This document shows positions 34,441 to 46,401 of a stretch of 64,000 bases of DNA, in pieces. Each line of letters opens with the position of its first letter. Position 1 is the first letter of the stretch. The stretch is from the NCBI GenBank assembly GCA_001510575.1, contig LNGK01000004.1:539989-603988 (forward strand). Direction: 5' to 3'. Source of the DNA: Knoxdaviesia capensis (lineage: Eukaryota > Ascomycota > Sordariomycetes > Microascales > Gondwanamycetaceae). The translations under genes and the position numbers were made by a program. Under the pieces are notes generated by a model. It was not told the DNA's origin and made no database searches. It was given only the letters and a program-made list of their open reading frames with translations.

Positions 34441-36361
34441 CATGGTTGCAAGCTCCGGCACACCGGCCATGTTTAATTATTCGATACAACCGTACTTGCA
34501 CAGCCTGGAGATTATGTGATAGAACAACGGTAGACTTGCCGATTACATCCATTGATGTAGCCAGAGACGAAAGAATGGGATAAATGTGTCGACCTATAGT
34601 CCCGATGTCAGGCCAGTTCGAGTTGCGTGTGTGCATCTACGGCACTTCTAATAATGCCTGGCCCTGGGCTTTCATCACCAACCCGGAACTCTAAGGGCCT
34701 GTTGGACTCGTACAGTGTGCAACACGTCTGACTGGGGAGGGGTCTTCTGTGTTTTTTCTCTCTCGTTTTGTTGATGGACCAGGTGGGGAGGAGTGGATGG
34801 TCACTGGCCCTTTTTATGCACGCTGCAGGAGTTGAAATTAACGGTGGCCAACTTGGTCGAGGGCTATGGCCTATGTGCATGCATATACGCAGGAACTTCC
34901 GTGTAAGTTGTGGACAAGTACTTACGGAATAGTAACTATATCGTCCATGTTCGAAAGTCGACGATTCCACTCATACGTAGGTGTGGACATCATTTCATGA
35001 AGCTAGTCGGCGCGTTGCATTATACAATAGTTGGCGAGGACAGGAAGCCAACGGCCAGAAACCACCCCACGCGCGCGTAAAGTGGAAAGACTCGTGTGGC
35101 AGGGCCATCGCTGAGTTGGGGTTTACTACTGTGTAGCAGTCTCTTCATTTGTCCTCCAACACAGCGACTCCGTGAAATGAATACCGATAAAACTTAAAAC
35201 GGAATCACCTCGATGGCCCGGCATTCTTTGGACACCGTTGATTTGCCAGCCGCGTTTGGAGCTTCGCCACTGGTCACTAGCCCCTGGGTTTATGAGGTCC
35301 AATACTTCAAGCCCCTCGGTTCCTGGTTGGTCCCCTTTGTAATGGTGGTTGGAGAGTAACGAGGGGGCCCCCTTGGTTATGATATCCTTCGGTGTCCTCC
35401 CATTGAACCTCTTTGGGAGCTTTTGGGAGGGGATATGGCAGAGTTTGGTAGTCTGGGCTGGGGGGTGGGAAAAAAATTAATATCAATAAAAGGAAGCATG
35501 TGGTGATAGTACCAGCCAGGAACAACATGCTCACACACTTCATATTATCACGACCGGTGCCAGCACAGGATGATCGACTGACCGGGCAATAGCGACAGGG
35601 ATTTTAAGCCCCAAGACAAGAAAGGAGTACCCTGAATGACAGGGCCAGTTGGTGTTTCTAGCTTAGTCCAGTTGATTTATATTCCCAGTTTGGCACCAAG
35701 GTGTCACGAATCACAGCTTTTGGGGTGAGTGTCGACATCCCAGGCCGGGGCCAGGCTCTTCGTTCCCAGGCTGCGTTACAGAGACCACATCCACGGGTCT
35801 CGAGCCCTCCGATATGCCAACTCTGTCTGGTCTGTTGTCTAAACTTAGGGATCCTATGTACAGTACAGTACACTAAATACTTCCAGATCTCCTGGAAGAT
35901 AGATAGAAAGGCGAGATTCGGACCTGGCAGCTTCCCTTTTCCCTCTCATTAAGCCCATCAGCTCAAAATCGGGTGACTTGTTAGGATAGCAACAACATGG
36001 AAGTGAAACTGTCTCGCTAACCCTGCATGCAGTTGCTGGGCGCAAACTCGGTCCAGCAATTTCAATCGTGCATCCAGTACACAGTATATGTGTTCTGGTT
36101 CTCGTAGCGAGTGGTATGTGCATAGGTCGGTGCATGTAAGTCTGTCTTTTTGGAGTTGCTTGATTCGGGCGCAACATGCGCGTGTGCAAGCAGCCAACTC
36201 AAACCCAGTTTCGGAACATCATTTCCATTTAATTTCGATACCGTCTCCAGTTTTCACATGTTTTTCATGCTATATATACAGTACTCGCCGCCTCGAAGGT
36301 TCAACTCTGATATAAGTACTTACTGAAAGTCTTTAGGTTCGGTACCGACCAACAACTTGGG

Positions 36362-36417
<56 letters not shown>

Positions 36418-38199
36418 CTTCATGGATGATTGCGAAATTCAACTGAGTGGCTGTCAATAGCTGATCCCCCATTCACCTTTAGGATGAGGTCGATCCTTGG
36501 CTTAAAAAAACAGAATCTGAGGGGTGAAGGGGGTTGGTTTATTTTACTTGGCCTGGTAAAACTTCCTCCTTTCATTCTTCCACAAGCATTAAAAATGTCA
36601 CTCTATGCCCCTGTAAAAGCCCCCGAGTACAACGTTAATAGATCACACTCACCTCCTTTACCAGCTTTCCCTCCTTGTCAGTCTTTGACCGCCTCTGTAT
36701 TATCAATGGTAAGTACTGTACAGTACAGTATACAGTAGTCATCAACTGACTCTGGCATATGCCCCGTACTCATTAGAGTTTCCCTTCTACTTGAGTATGT
36801 GTTGAACAGTGGCCAGGGCCCGGGAGCATCTCTTCTTGGATGTCCAGGTTCGATTTGTCAGGGTAGTCGAGAAGAAGAAAAGGTCAGTGGGGGTTTGCTC
36901 TGCCATTACCCGAGTGCCAGAGTAAGGCTGTTGTTGATTGTGACCTGAGCTGGGATGACGTGAAATGCTATTCTAGGCCAGCCGATTCACGGTGTTGATC
37001 GAGGCTGGGCCAACCTTGTGATGCCTGCTTGTAGGAGTATCATTTGAGATCCCAACTCTCCAAAACGCATGTCCATAAGGGACAGAAGACACATTCCCCA
37101 ATACTGTCTGGCTTCAAACGAGCACGCAGTCTTAGACACTCCACAGACGCGGCTCACTCCAAACAACAAAAACTTGACAATTTCTTTTATACATACTTCA
37201 AGAAACCGTGCGGTGATTCGAGATTAGTAGGTGAAAAAGTTTCCGACTTGTGAGTACAACAACACTGTACAGTACTGTACTGTGAAGAAGTGAGAACACC
37301 ACAAACTTCTTTTTTTGAAATAGACTAAGAGTAAAAATATGTATGGGCTGAAATCTCCAGCTTCGCCACAATGTCGTTGTTCGCCCTTAAAAAAAAAAAA
37401 AAAAGGATTTTCGCGAACGCGGCGCGAAACGCGTAGCTCACGCGCTCGGCCACTCTACAGTACTATACTCAACCCCCAGTAAACCGGAAATGATTCTGTG
37501 AGGCTGCAGGTTGTAGTGGGGCCCCCCGTGCATTGCAGAATGTTTCAAAAATCAGTGCTCTTTCATGAGACAGAACTCTGAGAGTGACTGCCTAGAGCAT
37601 GATTTCTTGCCTCACCAGTCAAGAGCAACATTCCATCCAAATTATGTGTTGCATCCCAACCCAATCGAAGGTTAAAGTAAACCCTAACCATTCGACCTGA
37701 CCCATCCTAGTGCAGTATGTACATGCCTCACGGCATGAAAATAGAGATGGGGCTTGCCTTTGTTCCGAAAGTTAAGCATTGTTCTGACAGACGAACACCT
37801 TTCATCCCATTTGATTCTTCATATTGTCTTCGGCCGTGTTTCCACGTCGACATATCAATTAGAGACAAATTGTGATGTTTAAACTGTATTGATATGTACC
37901 TACTTTCCTACCTGTATCCAACGTATCCAACCGTCCCTTGACTGGCTAAAATTCTTCAGTCAATCGAGGTTTTTGGTGGTTTTTTTTCGTGTGGTTTTCA
38001 AATTCTTCTGTTCTACTCCGTCGTCGATCCACCAGTCTAAATATTCACAGTGTCTCTCGATCCGGTCATCTCAAGTTCTCATTTGCCAAGGTCATCGGTG
38101 TCTCATGAGCAGGTCTTTTAGATCCAATATATGCCCATAGGCCGTTTCTCTCTCTCTCTCTTTCTCTTTGCCTCGCCCTCTCTCTTCCTGCCACCCATC
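34441..38199. other. 3.8-kb intergenic stretch without a supported gene
   Basis: No frame here shows codon bias, splice pattern or a family motif that I could support. It carries a (CT)n tract (36368-36413), several copies of a short palindrome related to TACTGTACAGTA (35855-35875, 36714-36736, 37264-37284), and a run of about 16 A at 37389-37404 followed by a GC-rich segment. It most likely holds the distal promoters of the serine-rich gene (leftwards) and of rce1 (rightwards); a non-coding RNA cannot be excluded. Confidence 0.55.
36368..36413 (+). repeat. (CT)n microsatellite, about 23 units
   Basis: A perfect CT dinucleotide tract follows a run of seven C. On the plus strand it is pyrimidine-rich, compatible with promoter-type CT tracts of fungi, although it is 1.8 kb from the rce1 start. 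Confidence 0.95.
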
Positions 38200-39445
38200 A
38201 TGTCCCTGTCACCATGGACAGCCAGTGGCCTCTTGGTATGATTAAAGATTCCCGCCAAATTCGGCCTTGTTCCGTGCCACTCCTGCGTGTTCGATATATT
38301 AACAAACCCCACCCACTGCCGCTCGAGTATCAGATCCTGTACACTCTCGTCTACGTGGCACCTCTATACGCATCTGCCACCACCCGCCCGTCTAAAACTC
38401 TCTCCAGAGATAGTCATCCCGTTATCCGCGCGCGTATTTTCTGCGTGTCACTATCCACTGCCGCCTGTTCGGCATTTACTCTGTTCCTTCTCATCTGCCT
38501 GCGCCCTAGAGACCACCCCGTCCAGGATGCAGTTCCCGACTCTCTTCACCTCCTGGGCTATTGGCCCGTTGGGATAATCGAGTCTCTGAAGTGTGTCCTC
38601 CTCACCGCAACCCTCTTCGCTGGTCCTTTGTTTGAGACGCTTCTTGTCGATGGGGGCTGGACTCAGTGGGTGCGATTGGAACCGCTCCATGCCCTTCATA
38701 CTGATTTAATAGTCTACCGCAATATCCTCATGGTCCGTATGCTCCTTGTTTTTCTTCTCTGTCAACGACTCCTGATTTTGCCTCTCCTCGACGCCCAACA
38801 TTTGCCCGGCTACACACGCCACACACACCAACGCCATGCCATGTAACCGTCTGTTTTGCCTTGTGTTTCTGCCACTGTTTGACACCGTTCATGTGGCCCG
38901 AAGCGTCCCATTGACGGGAGATATATATCCGCCTGACTCCCCTGTATCATATGCTAACCACGGCTGGCCGCATGTAGGGTCCCTTAACTGAGGAAGCTCT
39001 CTTCAGATCTGCAGCCGTCCCGCTTCTGCTTCTCGCGGAGATGCCTCTAGGGCGAATCATTTTTCTAACCCCTCTCATATTCGGCGTAGCCCACGTCCAC
39101 CACTTCTACGAATTCCGCATCGCCTACCCTACCGTTCCTATTTCTGCTGCCATTGCGAGGTCGGTTTTCCAATTGACTTACACCAGCATATTTGGCGCGT
39201 ATGTGACTTTCCTGTTTTTGCGTACCGGCAGCCTCCTGGCCGCCGTTTCAGTTCATGCGTTCTGCAACTCCCTTGGCCTTCCCCGGTTCTTTGGACTTGT
39301 CCAGCCGCACTGGCTGGGTTATCGCGGCAGCTATTTATGGTCGGGTCTCTATTATACACTCCTCGTCGGTGGGGCAGTATCTTGGTGGAAGTGCCTTTGG
39401 CCTCTGACAGTCAGTGGTAACTCCCTGGTTGAATGGGGCAACTAG
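38200..39445 (+). CDS. rce1: CAAX prenyl endopeptidase Rce1 (type II CAAX protease)
   Basis: The preferred model has exons 38200-38235, 38334-38732 and 38978-39445, giving 300 residues. The protein cleaves the -aaX tripeptide from farnesylated or geranylgeranylated proteins such as Ras in the ER membrane. Catalytic elements are all present: Glu150-Glu151 in GPLTEEALFRS, His184 in FGVAHVHHFYEF, and His238 plus Asn242 in HAFCN. The rest is mostly hydrophobic, as expected for a polytopic protease. The second intron is long (245 nt) with donor GTCCGT and branch point TGCTAAC; splicing joins YRNILM to GPLTEE as in homologues. The first exon is less certain: an unspliced start at 38214 (CACCATGG) is also open, but the spliced form (MSLSPWTASGLL-ILYTLVYV) gives a normal N-terminus. 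Acceptors at 38327 (GAG) and 38333 (CAG) both keep frame. Confidence 0.9.
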
Positions 39446-39664
39446 TCAAGTCATTAACACTCGTGTCACGTACAATTGGAGACATGCTGGGAGGAGCAGT
39501 TGGCTTCTTTTTTTGTCGGCGTTTAGCCAATGTTATTGCGCATCTGCCAGCCAGCCTCTTTTGATCTGCATTATCATAGTCTAATCTACAGTTCAACAAA
39601 TTACCCAGTATCTCAAGGTCGAACATATATACATTGCGTCGCTGACTCGTCACCTCAAGAGCCA
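39446..39664. other. Convergent 3' region between rce1 and mmm1
   Basis: There are only 219 bp between the two stop codons on opposite strands. The two transcripts probably overlap at their 3' ends. No other feature is seen. Confidence 0.6.
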
Positions 39665-40942
39665 TTAATCAGCTGTTGTCGACGACTCAGGCCTCCGCCG
39701 TAGCCGTAACGAATCTGTTCCGCGGTCTTTGAATGTAGATGTCTCCCTCCGGGAATCGTCTGCCATGTCGCGGGAGATCTCCTTTCCCTTTGCCTTCCCA
39801 ATCGACGCCAGCCCTTCCCCAAGAACATCATCTGGTCCCCTAGTATTTTTCTTGCGCGGCCAGAGACTCGGTAGCGCAATCTCCTGGAATCTCGGCTCAA
39901 CGCATCTTTCATCAAACCATTTGTGCAGCCGCGCCTCGATGAGTTGAGCAATCTTGGGCACATCCTGCAGTCTTGACCGGCTGCCGAGGAGGCTGCGAAT
40001 CGACAGGTCCAGCCGGTAGTCATCAAGGAAGTTTAAGGTCATCATGGTTGGTGTCGACTGTGATGGGTTGCTCGGGATGAATGAGATGGAGAGCGTCCCA
40101 CTGAACCGCACAACCGACACCGCCAGCGCAACGGGAAGAACTGCCGACAGCTTTTGTGGGTAGTTCAGCAAGACCTTGGTCTCTAATGCCAGAGTAAGCA
40201 TATCGCTCAGGTCTACATCCATTCTCGCTTGAAGTCGAATTCCCTCCTTCCAAGCACTGTTGACATCGAACGTCTTGCCGTTGCCGAGGCTGATTCCATC
40301 CTCGTCCACGGGGATAATGCGACAGTTGCTCAGGATCGGAAAGTCCTCTCCCAGGCTAACTTCGGTGACCTTGATGGTGTCCAGAAAGTCGGGCCGCGAC
40401 GTGCCGTTTAGAGCCTTGGTAAGTGAATCCAGGATGGCGTCGTCATGCTGCGCGTCACTGCGAAACTGCGCAATCGTTTGCGCTACAAGAACATTGAACC
40501 AGTCAAGACTCTCGGGTTGGTGGCTGTCAACCTTGTAGTAGGTCTTGCTAAGGATGTCGCCAACTGTAAGTGTTGGCGGGCTGCGCAGAACCGTTGATTT
40601 TTTGCGGTTCAAGCTCTGCTGTGGATAGTTGGGTCGGTTGATGGACGGTCGGCGAGCCAGCAACGTTTGCTTGTGGGAGATGGTTCTTGACCGCCTTTCA
40701 CTGGCTCTGAGTGATGCGGCCACATCTGGTGACGGAGCATCGCCAAAGATGAAGAACTTGATGAACGCGGCTAGTAAAAGAACAACTGATAATTGGCCGA
40801 TTATTAGACCTTGTGTGAATGAAAGGCTTCGTTTGGCCGTCGTCAGCATTGACCGCTCGAAATGGGGGATCTGTCTATATGCATTTCCTTACCTCGACGC
40901 TGTTGGCTGCGAAGCCCCGGTTGATGAGTCTGGTGAAGCCAT
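39665..40942 (-). CDS. mmm1: Maintenance of mitochondrial morphology protein 1 (ERMES subunit Mmm1)
   Basis: Two exons (40942-40893 and 40826-39665; intron of 66 nt with branch point TGCTGAC) encode 403 residues. Mmm1 is the ER-anchored subunit of the ER-mitochondria encounter structure, which tethers the two organelles and moves phospholipids between them. A short lumenal N-terminus (MASPDSSTGASQPTAS) precedes one membrane span at about residues 23-43 (LSFTQGLIIGQLSVVLLLAAF). The lipid-binding SMP domain follows at about 122-335, starting ESLDWFNVLVAQ, and the tail is basic and hydrophilic. An ATG at 40849 would give an unspliced 394-residue form, but it lies within the intron; the spliced start matches the Ser-Leu-Ser-Phe-Thr-Gln-Gly junction of Aspergillus Mmm1 proteins. 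Family assignment is firm. Confidence 0.95.
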
Positions 40943-41757
40943 CTCGATGGTAGATGGATCGGTGGCAGACGGCAGCTCTGGTGATTCAGTTGGTGTTTTG
41001 TAGCATGGCACTTTCTTTCGTGGTTCAGGGCTTCAGGCTATGATGAAAATGATGAGGGGAATGCAGTTTATCGTTAGGGTTCGGAGTACTGCTCTGAATT
41101 ATTTGATGTGTGGAACAGATAAACCATCCCCCGCGAGAAAAAAAAAATCTACTCGTAATTAGGCCAAAACCGACCATACAGTGACCCTAAAATAAGCACG
41201 CCTTCGTCCGTGTCTTTCTATATGCACCAAGCACCAACAGTAATACTCTATGAACTGGTTCTCACCTGAAGAAGTCCGGACACAAGCATATGCAGGTAGA
41301 TACCTAGGTATCTATATGATTTCAATTTTTCAATTTTCTAGAATGCGGTTGATAGCCGGACACAGGGCATTGAAATCCACCACTAGAACAGGGCCGAATC
41401 CATAGAAGAACAAGAAGCACCTAACCATCCACGTCCACATGAAAAGAAAGACCCGCCCAGGACCAAGGTGGACGGCCACAAGACAAGATATCAATAACGA
41501 TCCATAACTGTACTCACTACACTGGCAGCCCTTCCAGGCCAAAACGAAGCCATGAATCAAGTCCGCCAAAACAGGAAACACGGAAGCAATGCACGTGGAT
41601 TATCATCACAGACTCTCTCCACCAGGCGCGTGGCCATTCACCATTCAAAACACCATAGGAACCTTGGACATCCTGAATCAATAAAACGCTGGACTGATGG
41701 ATATGTACAGTATACTCGCTGAGGAACCACCACATGGAACAAACAAAACGCCCACGG
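40943..41757 (-). promoter_or_regulatory. Intergenic region between mmm1 and vps45 (mmm1 promoter side)
   Basis: This 815-bp spacer carries the mmm1 promoter and the vps45 3' end, both on the minus strand. A TTAGGGTT sequence occurs near 41073 and a TGTACAGTATACT palindromic motif near 41704. Short frames at 41330-41795 have no family signal. Confidence 0.45.
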
Positions 41758-43566
41758 CTAATCTGCCCACCGACTAAGGGCATCTTCGACCTCATCTAAA
41801 AACGTGGACGCATTATGAACATTTGTTCCTCCAAGCACGATGCGGACTCCAGGAGAACTGGCGTTGAGACCTGCCACAGCCTTGGCTTCCTCATAAGTCG
41901 TGCCTCCAATCATGAATACGATGATGTCCTGTGGCTTGTCTCGGGTTGAGCCACCGCCTTCAACAAACGGGTATTGTTGTTCCTTCAACCGACCCTTGAT
42001 CAAGCCCTGAATGGTTGACTCAAGAACAGACGTGTGCTGCGTATACACATTCTCGACACCCTTAAGCCCGCGGAATCGATCTCTCGCCCCTGAGAAAATC
42101 CCCGATGACTCAAACAGATCCGATATTCCGGCCTGGCCTCGTGACTGTGCAAACGATGCATGGAACTTCAGTAACCGCCTCACAAGTGCGGCCTTTGCCG
42201 GCGGGACATTGCCAACAGCAGACAGGAGATCCACCAACATTGGTAGAGAGTTACCCGCCAATTTTTCATAGCGCAGTGCATATAGAGCTACTAGACCAAC
42301 CTTGCTCTCGACAGAAACGTTAGGTTGGCGGATAAGGGTTTGTATCGTCTATACGTTGAGCCAAAGTCAGTGACTGCCAGGAATTCAAGACGGAAATAAC
42401 GGTATCGATTTGCCAATAAACAAGCTTACCCTTAGATCGGTGGAGTGATTATCATTGCAAGCAAGGCTCTGCTCCAACTCGCTGACCTCGAGAAGATTTT
42501 CCGCCGCCACTCTCCTGCTGAGTTCGGAGACGAGTGTGACATGCTTGCTGACATTTCCAGCCAGGCGACGGAATTCGGGATACTCCTCGATGAAGCGCTT
42601 CATATCATTGATTGATTCGATGTTGGCGTTACTTTTCGTTCGTGTTTGGTACTGCTCAACATACTCCTTGATGTTCCCACCCAGGTCACCGAAGTTGAGA
42701 TACATGTTCTTCTTGAAGAAGGCGTCCTGATCCTGGGAGAGCACGATTTCTCGTAACTCCGGCCGAATGTCTGGGACTTCACTCAGGTCCACCCGGCCAT
42801 TATGAATGCCTATGAGGTGGTGTACCATGGCCTGGTAGGTCCACTGCGTGAGAAGTGGAGTGATTGGATCCTCTCTTCGGTCCAAAATGAGCAAAATTGG
42901 AGGGGTATCGACTCTCCGGAAGTCAAAGAGTTGTTCCTCCTGAGTGATCTGATACCGAACCTCCGTAGCCAATTTTCTGGCAAGAGGACTTTCCTTAGAG
43001 TATCGTATCATGGGCTTCTTCTTCAAGGCCAACAGAGCAGCAATAACACCCTCAGTACTTCGCTGAAGTGTGTCCGGATTCCACATATTGGGACCGGTGC
43101 CCCAAACACGGCGTTGGGGGAGCGTAAACGAAAGAGAAAATAGATCTGGATTTATAACAACAAAATCCAAGAAATGCTCCTGCACCTGCTTAACCACCTC
43201 ATGGTCGTCGGCCTCGGCGATGCGCTCCAGGGATGACTTCTTCACGACGTTGGTGAAGAAGAGGTAGTACTCGCCATACCGCGGCTCTCTCAGCTCGTCT
43301 ATCAGAAGTTGGACAGATTCCGGAGATGGCCGAATAAGACACAAGCACCTAAGATGACGCATTTTTTCTCGTGTGTTATCCAGGCGGTCGACAAGATATA
43401 TGTCGTGACTTAGCAGCATGGACTGTGTGGTGCCTGTTGAGACAAAAGATACTGTTTCCGAGTCCAAAAGGAGGATTTTCATCTTTGCAGACCCCGAAGA
43501 TGAAGAGGAGTCCCCAGAAGACATGATCTTGGCTAAATAGCCAGACACCGCTTGGGAGATGTCCAT
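41758..43566 (-). CDS. vps45: Vacuolar protein sorting protein Vps45 (Sec1/Munc18 family)
   Basis: Two exons (43566-42430 and 42348-41758; intron of 81 nt) encode 575 residues, the normal size for Vps45. SM proteins clasp SNARE bundles; Vps45 works with the syntaxin Tlg2/Pep12 class at the trans-Golgi and endosome to promote vesicle fusion towards the vacuole. Visible family blocks are LLLDSETVSFVS near the start, DRLDNTREKMRHLRCLCLIRPS in domain 1, LLILDRREDPITPLLTQWTYQ in the middle, and the conserved ending with MIGGTTYEEAKAV and GVRIVLGGTNVHN. The ATG at 43566 (MDISQAVSGY) was chosen since the upstream in-frame codon is TTG. Splicing joins STDLR to TIQTLIRQPNVSVESKVGL, as in homologues. 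Assignment is firm. Confidence 0.95.
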
Positions 43567-44065
43567 CTTGCCTGGTGAAGGCAAGGTCTCCTGGCTTCAA
43601 CCGATGACGTTGCACGGGCTGTTAGAAACGCCTTGCTGGTGCATAAACCCAAACTGAAAATGAACTATCGACAGGGGATGAAAAGGAAAGTTGGTAGAGA
43701 AAAAGAAGAAAAAAACCAATCAAGGAAAAAAAACCCCCCGGTACAAGAATGATAGAATATCGAGCACTCTTCAATGTATGCGATAGAAAGGTGGGATCTC
43801 TGAAGAAATGAATGCTCAAGGTTGAAGCTTGCGTACAAGCTCAGGGAAGCTCTACGATAGGACCAATGTCCGTTTGTCTCGTGGCTGACACGTGACTGAA
43901 AACATTACATCAGCAGTCGCCAACTTTTCCAATCGCGATCGCGTTAAAGAGTGATAAGAAAAAAAAAATGCGCCATGAATGAAACTGAGTACTTGCACAA
44001 ACCATCACGATTGCGAAGGAGCTTCACACGAAATGATCGCGGCTAGAACCCGAGTCGACTTAGCC
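43567..44065. promoter_or_regulatory. Divergent promoter between vps45 and MTO1
   Basis: The 499-bp shared upstream region contains a 10-bp palindrome CGCGATCGCG at 43934-43943, and further GCGATC/GATCGC text downstream in the MTO1 first exon (44109-44130). Around 43690-43740 it has A-rich stretches on the plus strand. Upstream in-frame ATGs for MTO1 exist at 43979 and 44033. No binding factor is assigned. Confidence 0.5.
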
Positions 44066-46215
44066 ATGATGAACCGGACCATACGGCTTTACAGAAGATT
44101 ACCGAATTGCGATCATTCGCGATCGTTTGCGACCGTCAGTCCGATTAAGAAGTGCGTATTTATTTGAATTTTCACCCCAGAGCGCGTTTGGTTTCCTTGT
44201 CCACTAATAACGTGGTTTCTTTCTCTCCGCTATAGGGCTGATGTTGTAGTTATCGGAGGTGGCCATGCTGGTGCAGAGGCATCTGCTGCTGCGGCCCGAA
44301 GTGGAGCGAAGACGGTTCTGATTACCCCAAAGTTGGACAACCTGGGTGTCTGCTCCTGCAATCCGAGTTTCGGAGGGATTGGAAAGGGCACGATCATACG
44401 AGAGATTGATGCACTCGATGGCGTTGCAGGGCGGATAATAGACAAAGCCGGTGTTCAGTTCAAGGTTCTCAACCGAAATAAGGGTCCCGCGGTATGGGTG
44501 AGTGTGTCCATTCCGTATCCCATGATACTCTGTCTTCCAATGATGCCTGGACTAATAAAACTGTCACGTCTCCCAATGCACAGGGTCCCCGTGCTCAAAT
44601 TGACCGGAAACTGTATAAACAATACATGCGCGAGGAGCTCACCAACTACGAAAACCTCTCGATACTCGAAGGCTCGGCGTCCAACATCATCCTCAACACG
44701 CAGCACGCCCAAACCGATCAAGAAACCCCAGCAATATCAGGCGTGCTGCTTGAGTCGGGTGATATCATCGAAACAAAATGTGTAGTTATAACAACTGGCA
44801 CATTTCTAGGTGGAGAAATTCACATTGGACTCACCTGCTACCCGGCTGGAAGAGTTGGCGAAGCGGCAACTTTCGGCTTGAGCAAGTCCTTGAAAGATGC
44901 GGGATTCGAGCTCGGCCGGCTAAAGACAGGCACTCCGCCACGGCTGGCGGGGAAGAGCATCAACTTCAAGATACTTGAACAGCAGCTCGGTGACATGCCA
45001 CCCAACCCCTTTAGCTTTCTTAACGACCACGTCTCCATCGAGGACCAGCTGCCTTGCTTTACAACATACACAAACGATTCCAGCCACGAAGTTGCTCGCC
45101 AGAACCTCGACAAAACGATTCACATCCGTGAAACCGTGAAAGGCCCACGGTACTGTCCGTCCCTTGAGTCCAAGGTGATCAGGTTTCCCCATAAGAATCG
45201 ACACATTGTCTGGCTCGAGCCTGAGGGGCTTGACACCGATGTCATATACCCCAACGGTCTATCGATGACTATTCCGGCCGAAGCGCAGCACGAACTATTG
45301 CGCACAATTACAGGTCTTGAAAACGTTGACATGCTGCAACCAGGCTACGGCGTTGAGTACGACTACGTTGATCCCAGGGGACTTGATTCGTCGCTTGAGA
45401 CGAAGAAGATCAAGGGTCTGTACCTGGCTGGGCAAATCAATGGAACCACTGGATACGAAGAAGCTGCGGGACAGGGCATCATTGCGGGCATCAACGCTGG
45501 CCGAGCATCAAAAGGCTTAAGCCACCTGACCCTCTCCCGTGCTGACGGCTATATCGGCATCATGATTGACGACTTGATTACCAAAGGCGTTTCCGAGCCT
45601 TATCGCATGTTCACCACCCGCAGCGAGTACCGACTCAGTTCCCGAGCGGATAATGCAGACACAAGACTGACCGAGAAGGGCCGCGAAGCCGGAATTGTCT
45701 CTGACCAGAGATGGAGTCGATATTCAGACGAAAAAGCTCAGGTGGAAGAACTCTCGGCTATATTATCAGCCAAGCGGCTGGGGGTGTCTGATTGGTTGCG
45801 ACAGGGCTTCCATGTTCGTCAGAACACGGAAAAACGATCCGCACTCGAAATTCTTTGTCTTGCAAACGCGCACATGGATCAACTCGTGGATCTAGTCCCA
45901 GAAATCACCAATTATCCCCCCCGCATCCAAAATCGGGTTGCGATAGAAGCTGTCTATAAGCCTTACACCGTCATGCAAGCAGCGCAGCGTCGTGTGCTCG
46001 AAAAGGACGAAGCTCTGACGCTACCCACAGACCTCGACTACGACTCCGTATTTGGACTCTCCGCTCACGAAAGGGAGATTTTGAAGGTGACACGACCTGG
46101 CTCGGTTGCTCAAGCGCGCAGACTCGAGGGCATAACTCCTGCCGGTTGTATGCGTTTGCTCTCCTATGTCCACCGACAATTGAGAGCTTCTGAGGCATCG
46201 ACCTTGGCGGCATAA
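44066..46215 (+). CDS. mto1: Mitochondrial tRNA uridine-34 carboxymethylaminomethyl-modifying enzyme (MTO1/GidA/MnmG family)
   Basis: Three exons (44066-44151, 44236-44497, 44584-46215) encode 659 residues. With MSS1/MnmE, this FAD enzyme modifies the wobble uridine of some mitochondrial tRNAs. The N-terminus MMNRTIRLYRRLP...RSF is rich in Arg and hydroxylated residues, as in a mitochondrial presequence. A Rossmann FAD-binding motif follows: VVVIGGGHAGAEA (Gly36-Gly37-Gly38-x-x-Gly41). Other MnmG blocks are CSCNPSFGGIGKG, the cysteine-containing loop, GRLKTGTPPRL, GLYLAGQINGTTGYEEAAGQG, and the C-terminal helical domain with PPRIQNRV-like text. Splicing at exon 2/3 joins GPAVW to GPRAQIDR. 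In-frame ATGs at 43979 and 44033 could lengthen the protein; the start at 44066 was chosen because it gives the most typical presequence. Assignment is firm; start is uncertain. Confidence 0.92.
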
Positions 46216-46401
46216 TGAACAGTTGAAAACATGACGGCAATTGATGGCATTGGGGCTTTTTGAATTCTAATTTCCAACCTCCACTGAACACGCGAAATGC
46301 TACATGTCAAGCAAAAGAACAACTCCTGTATACTTACACAAATAGACTCTGTACTGTACATCATTGATAATATACCCCTTTTGGATTGGCCGGATAGACT
46401 T

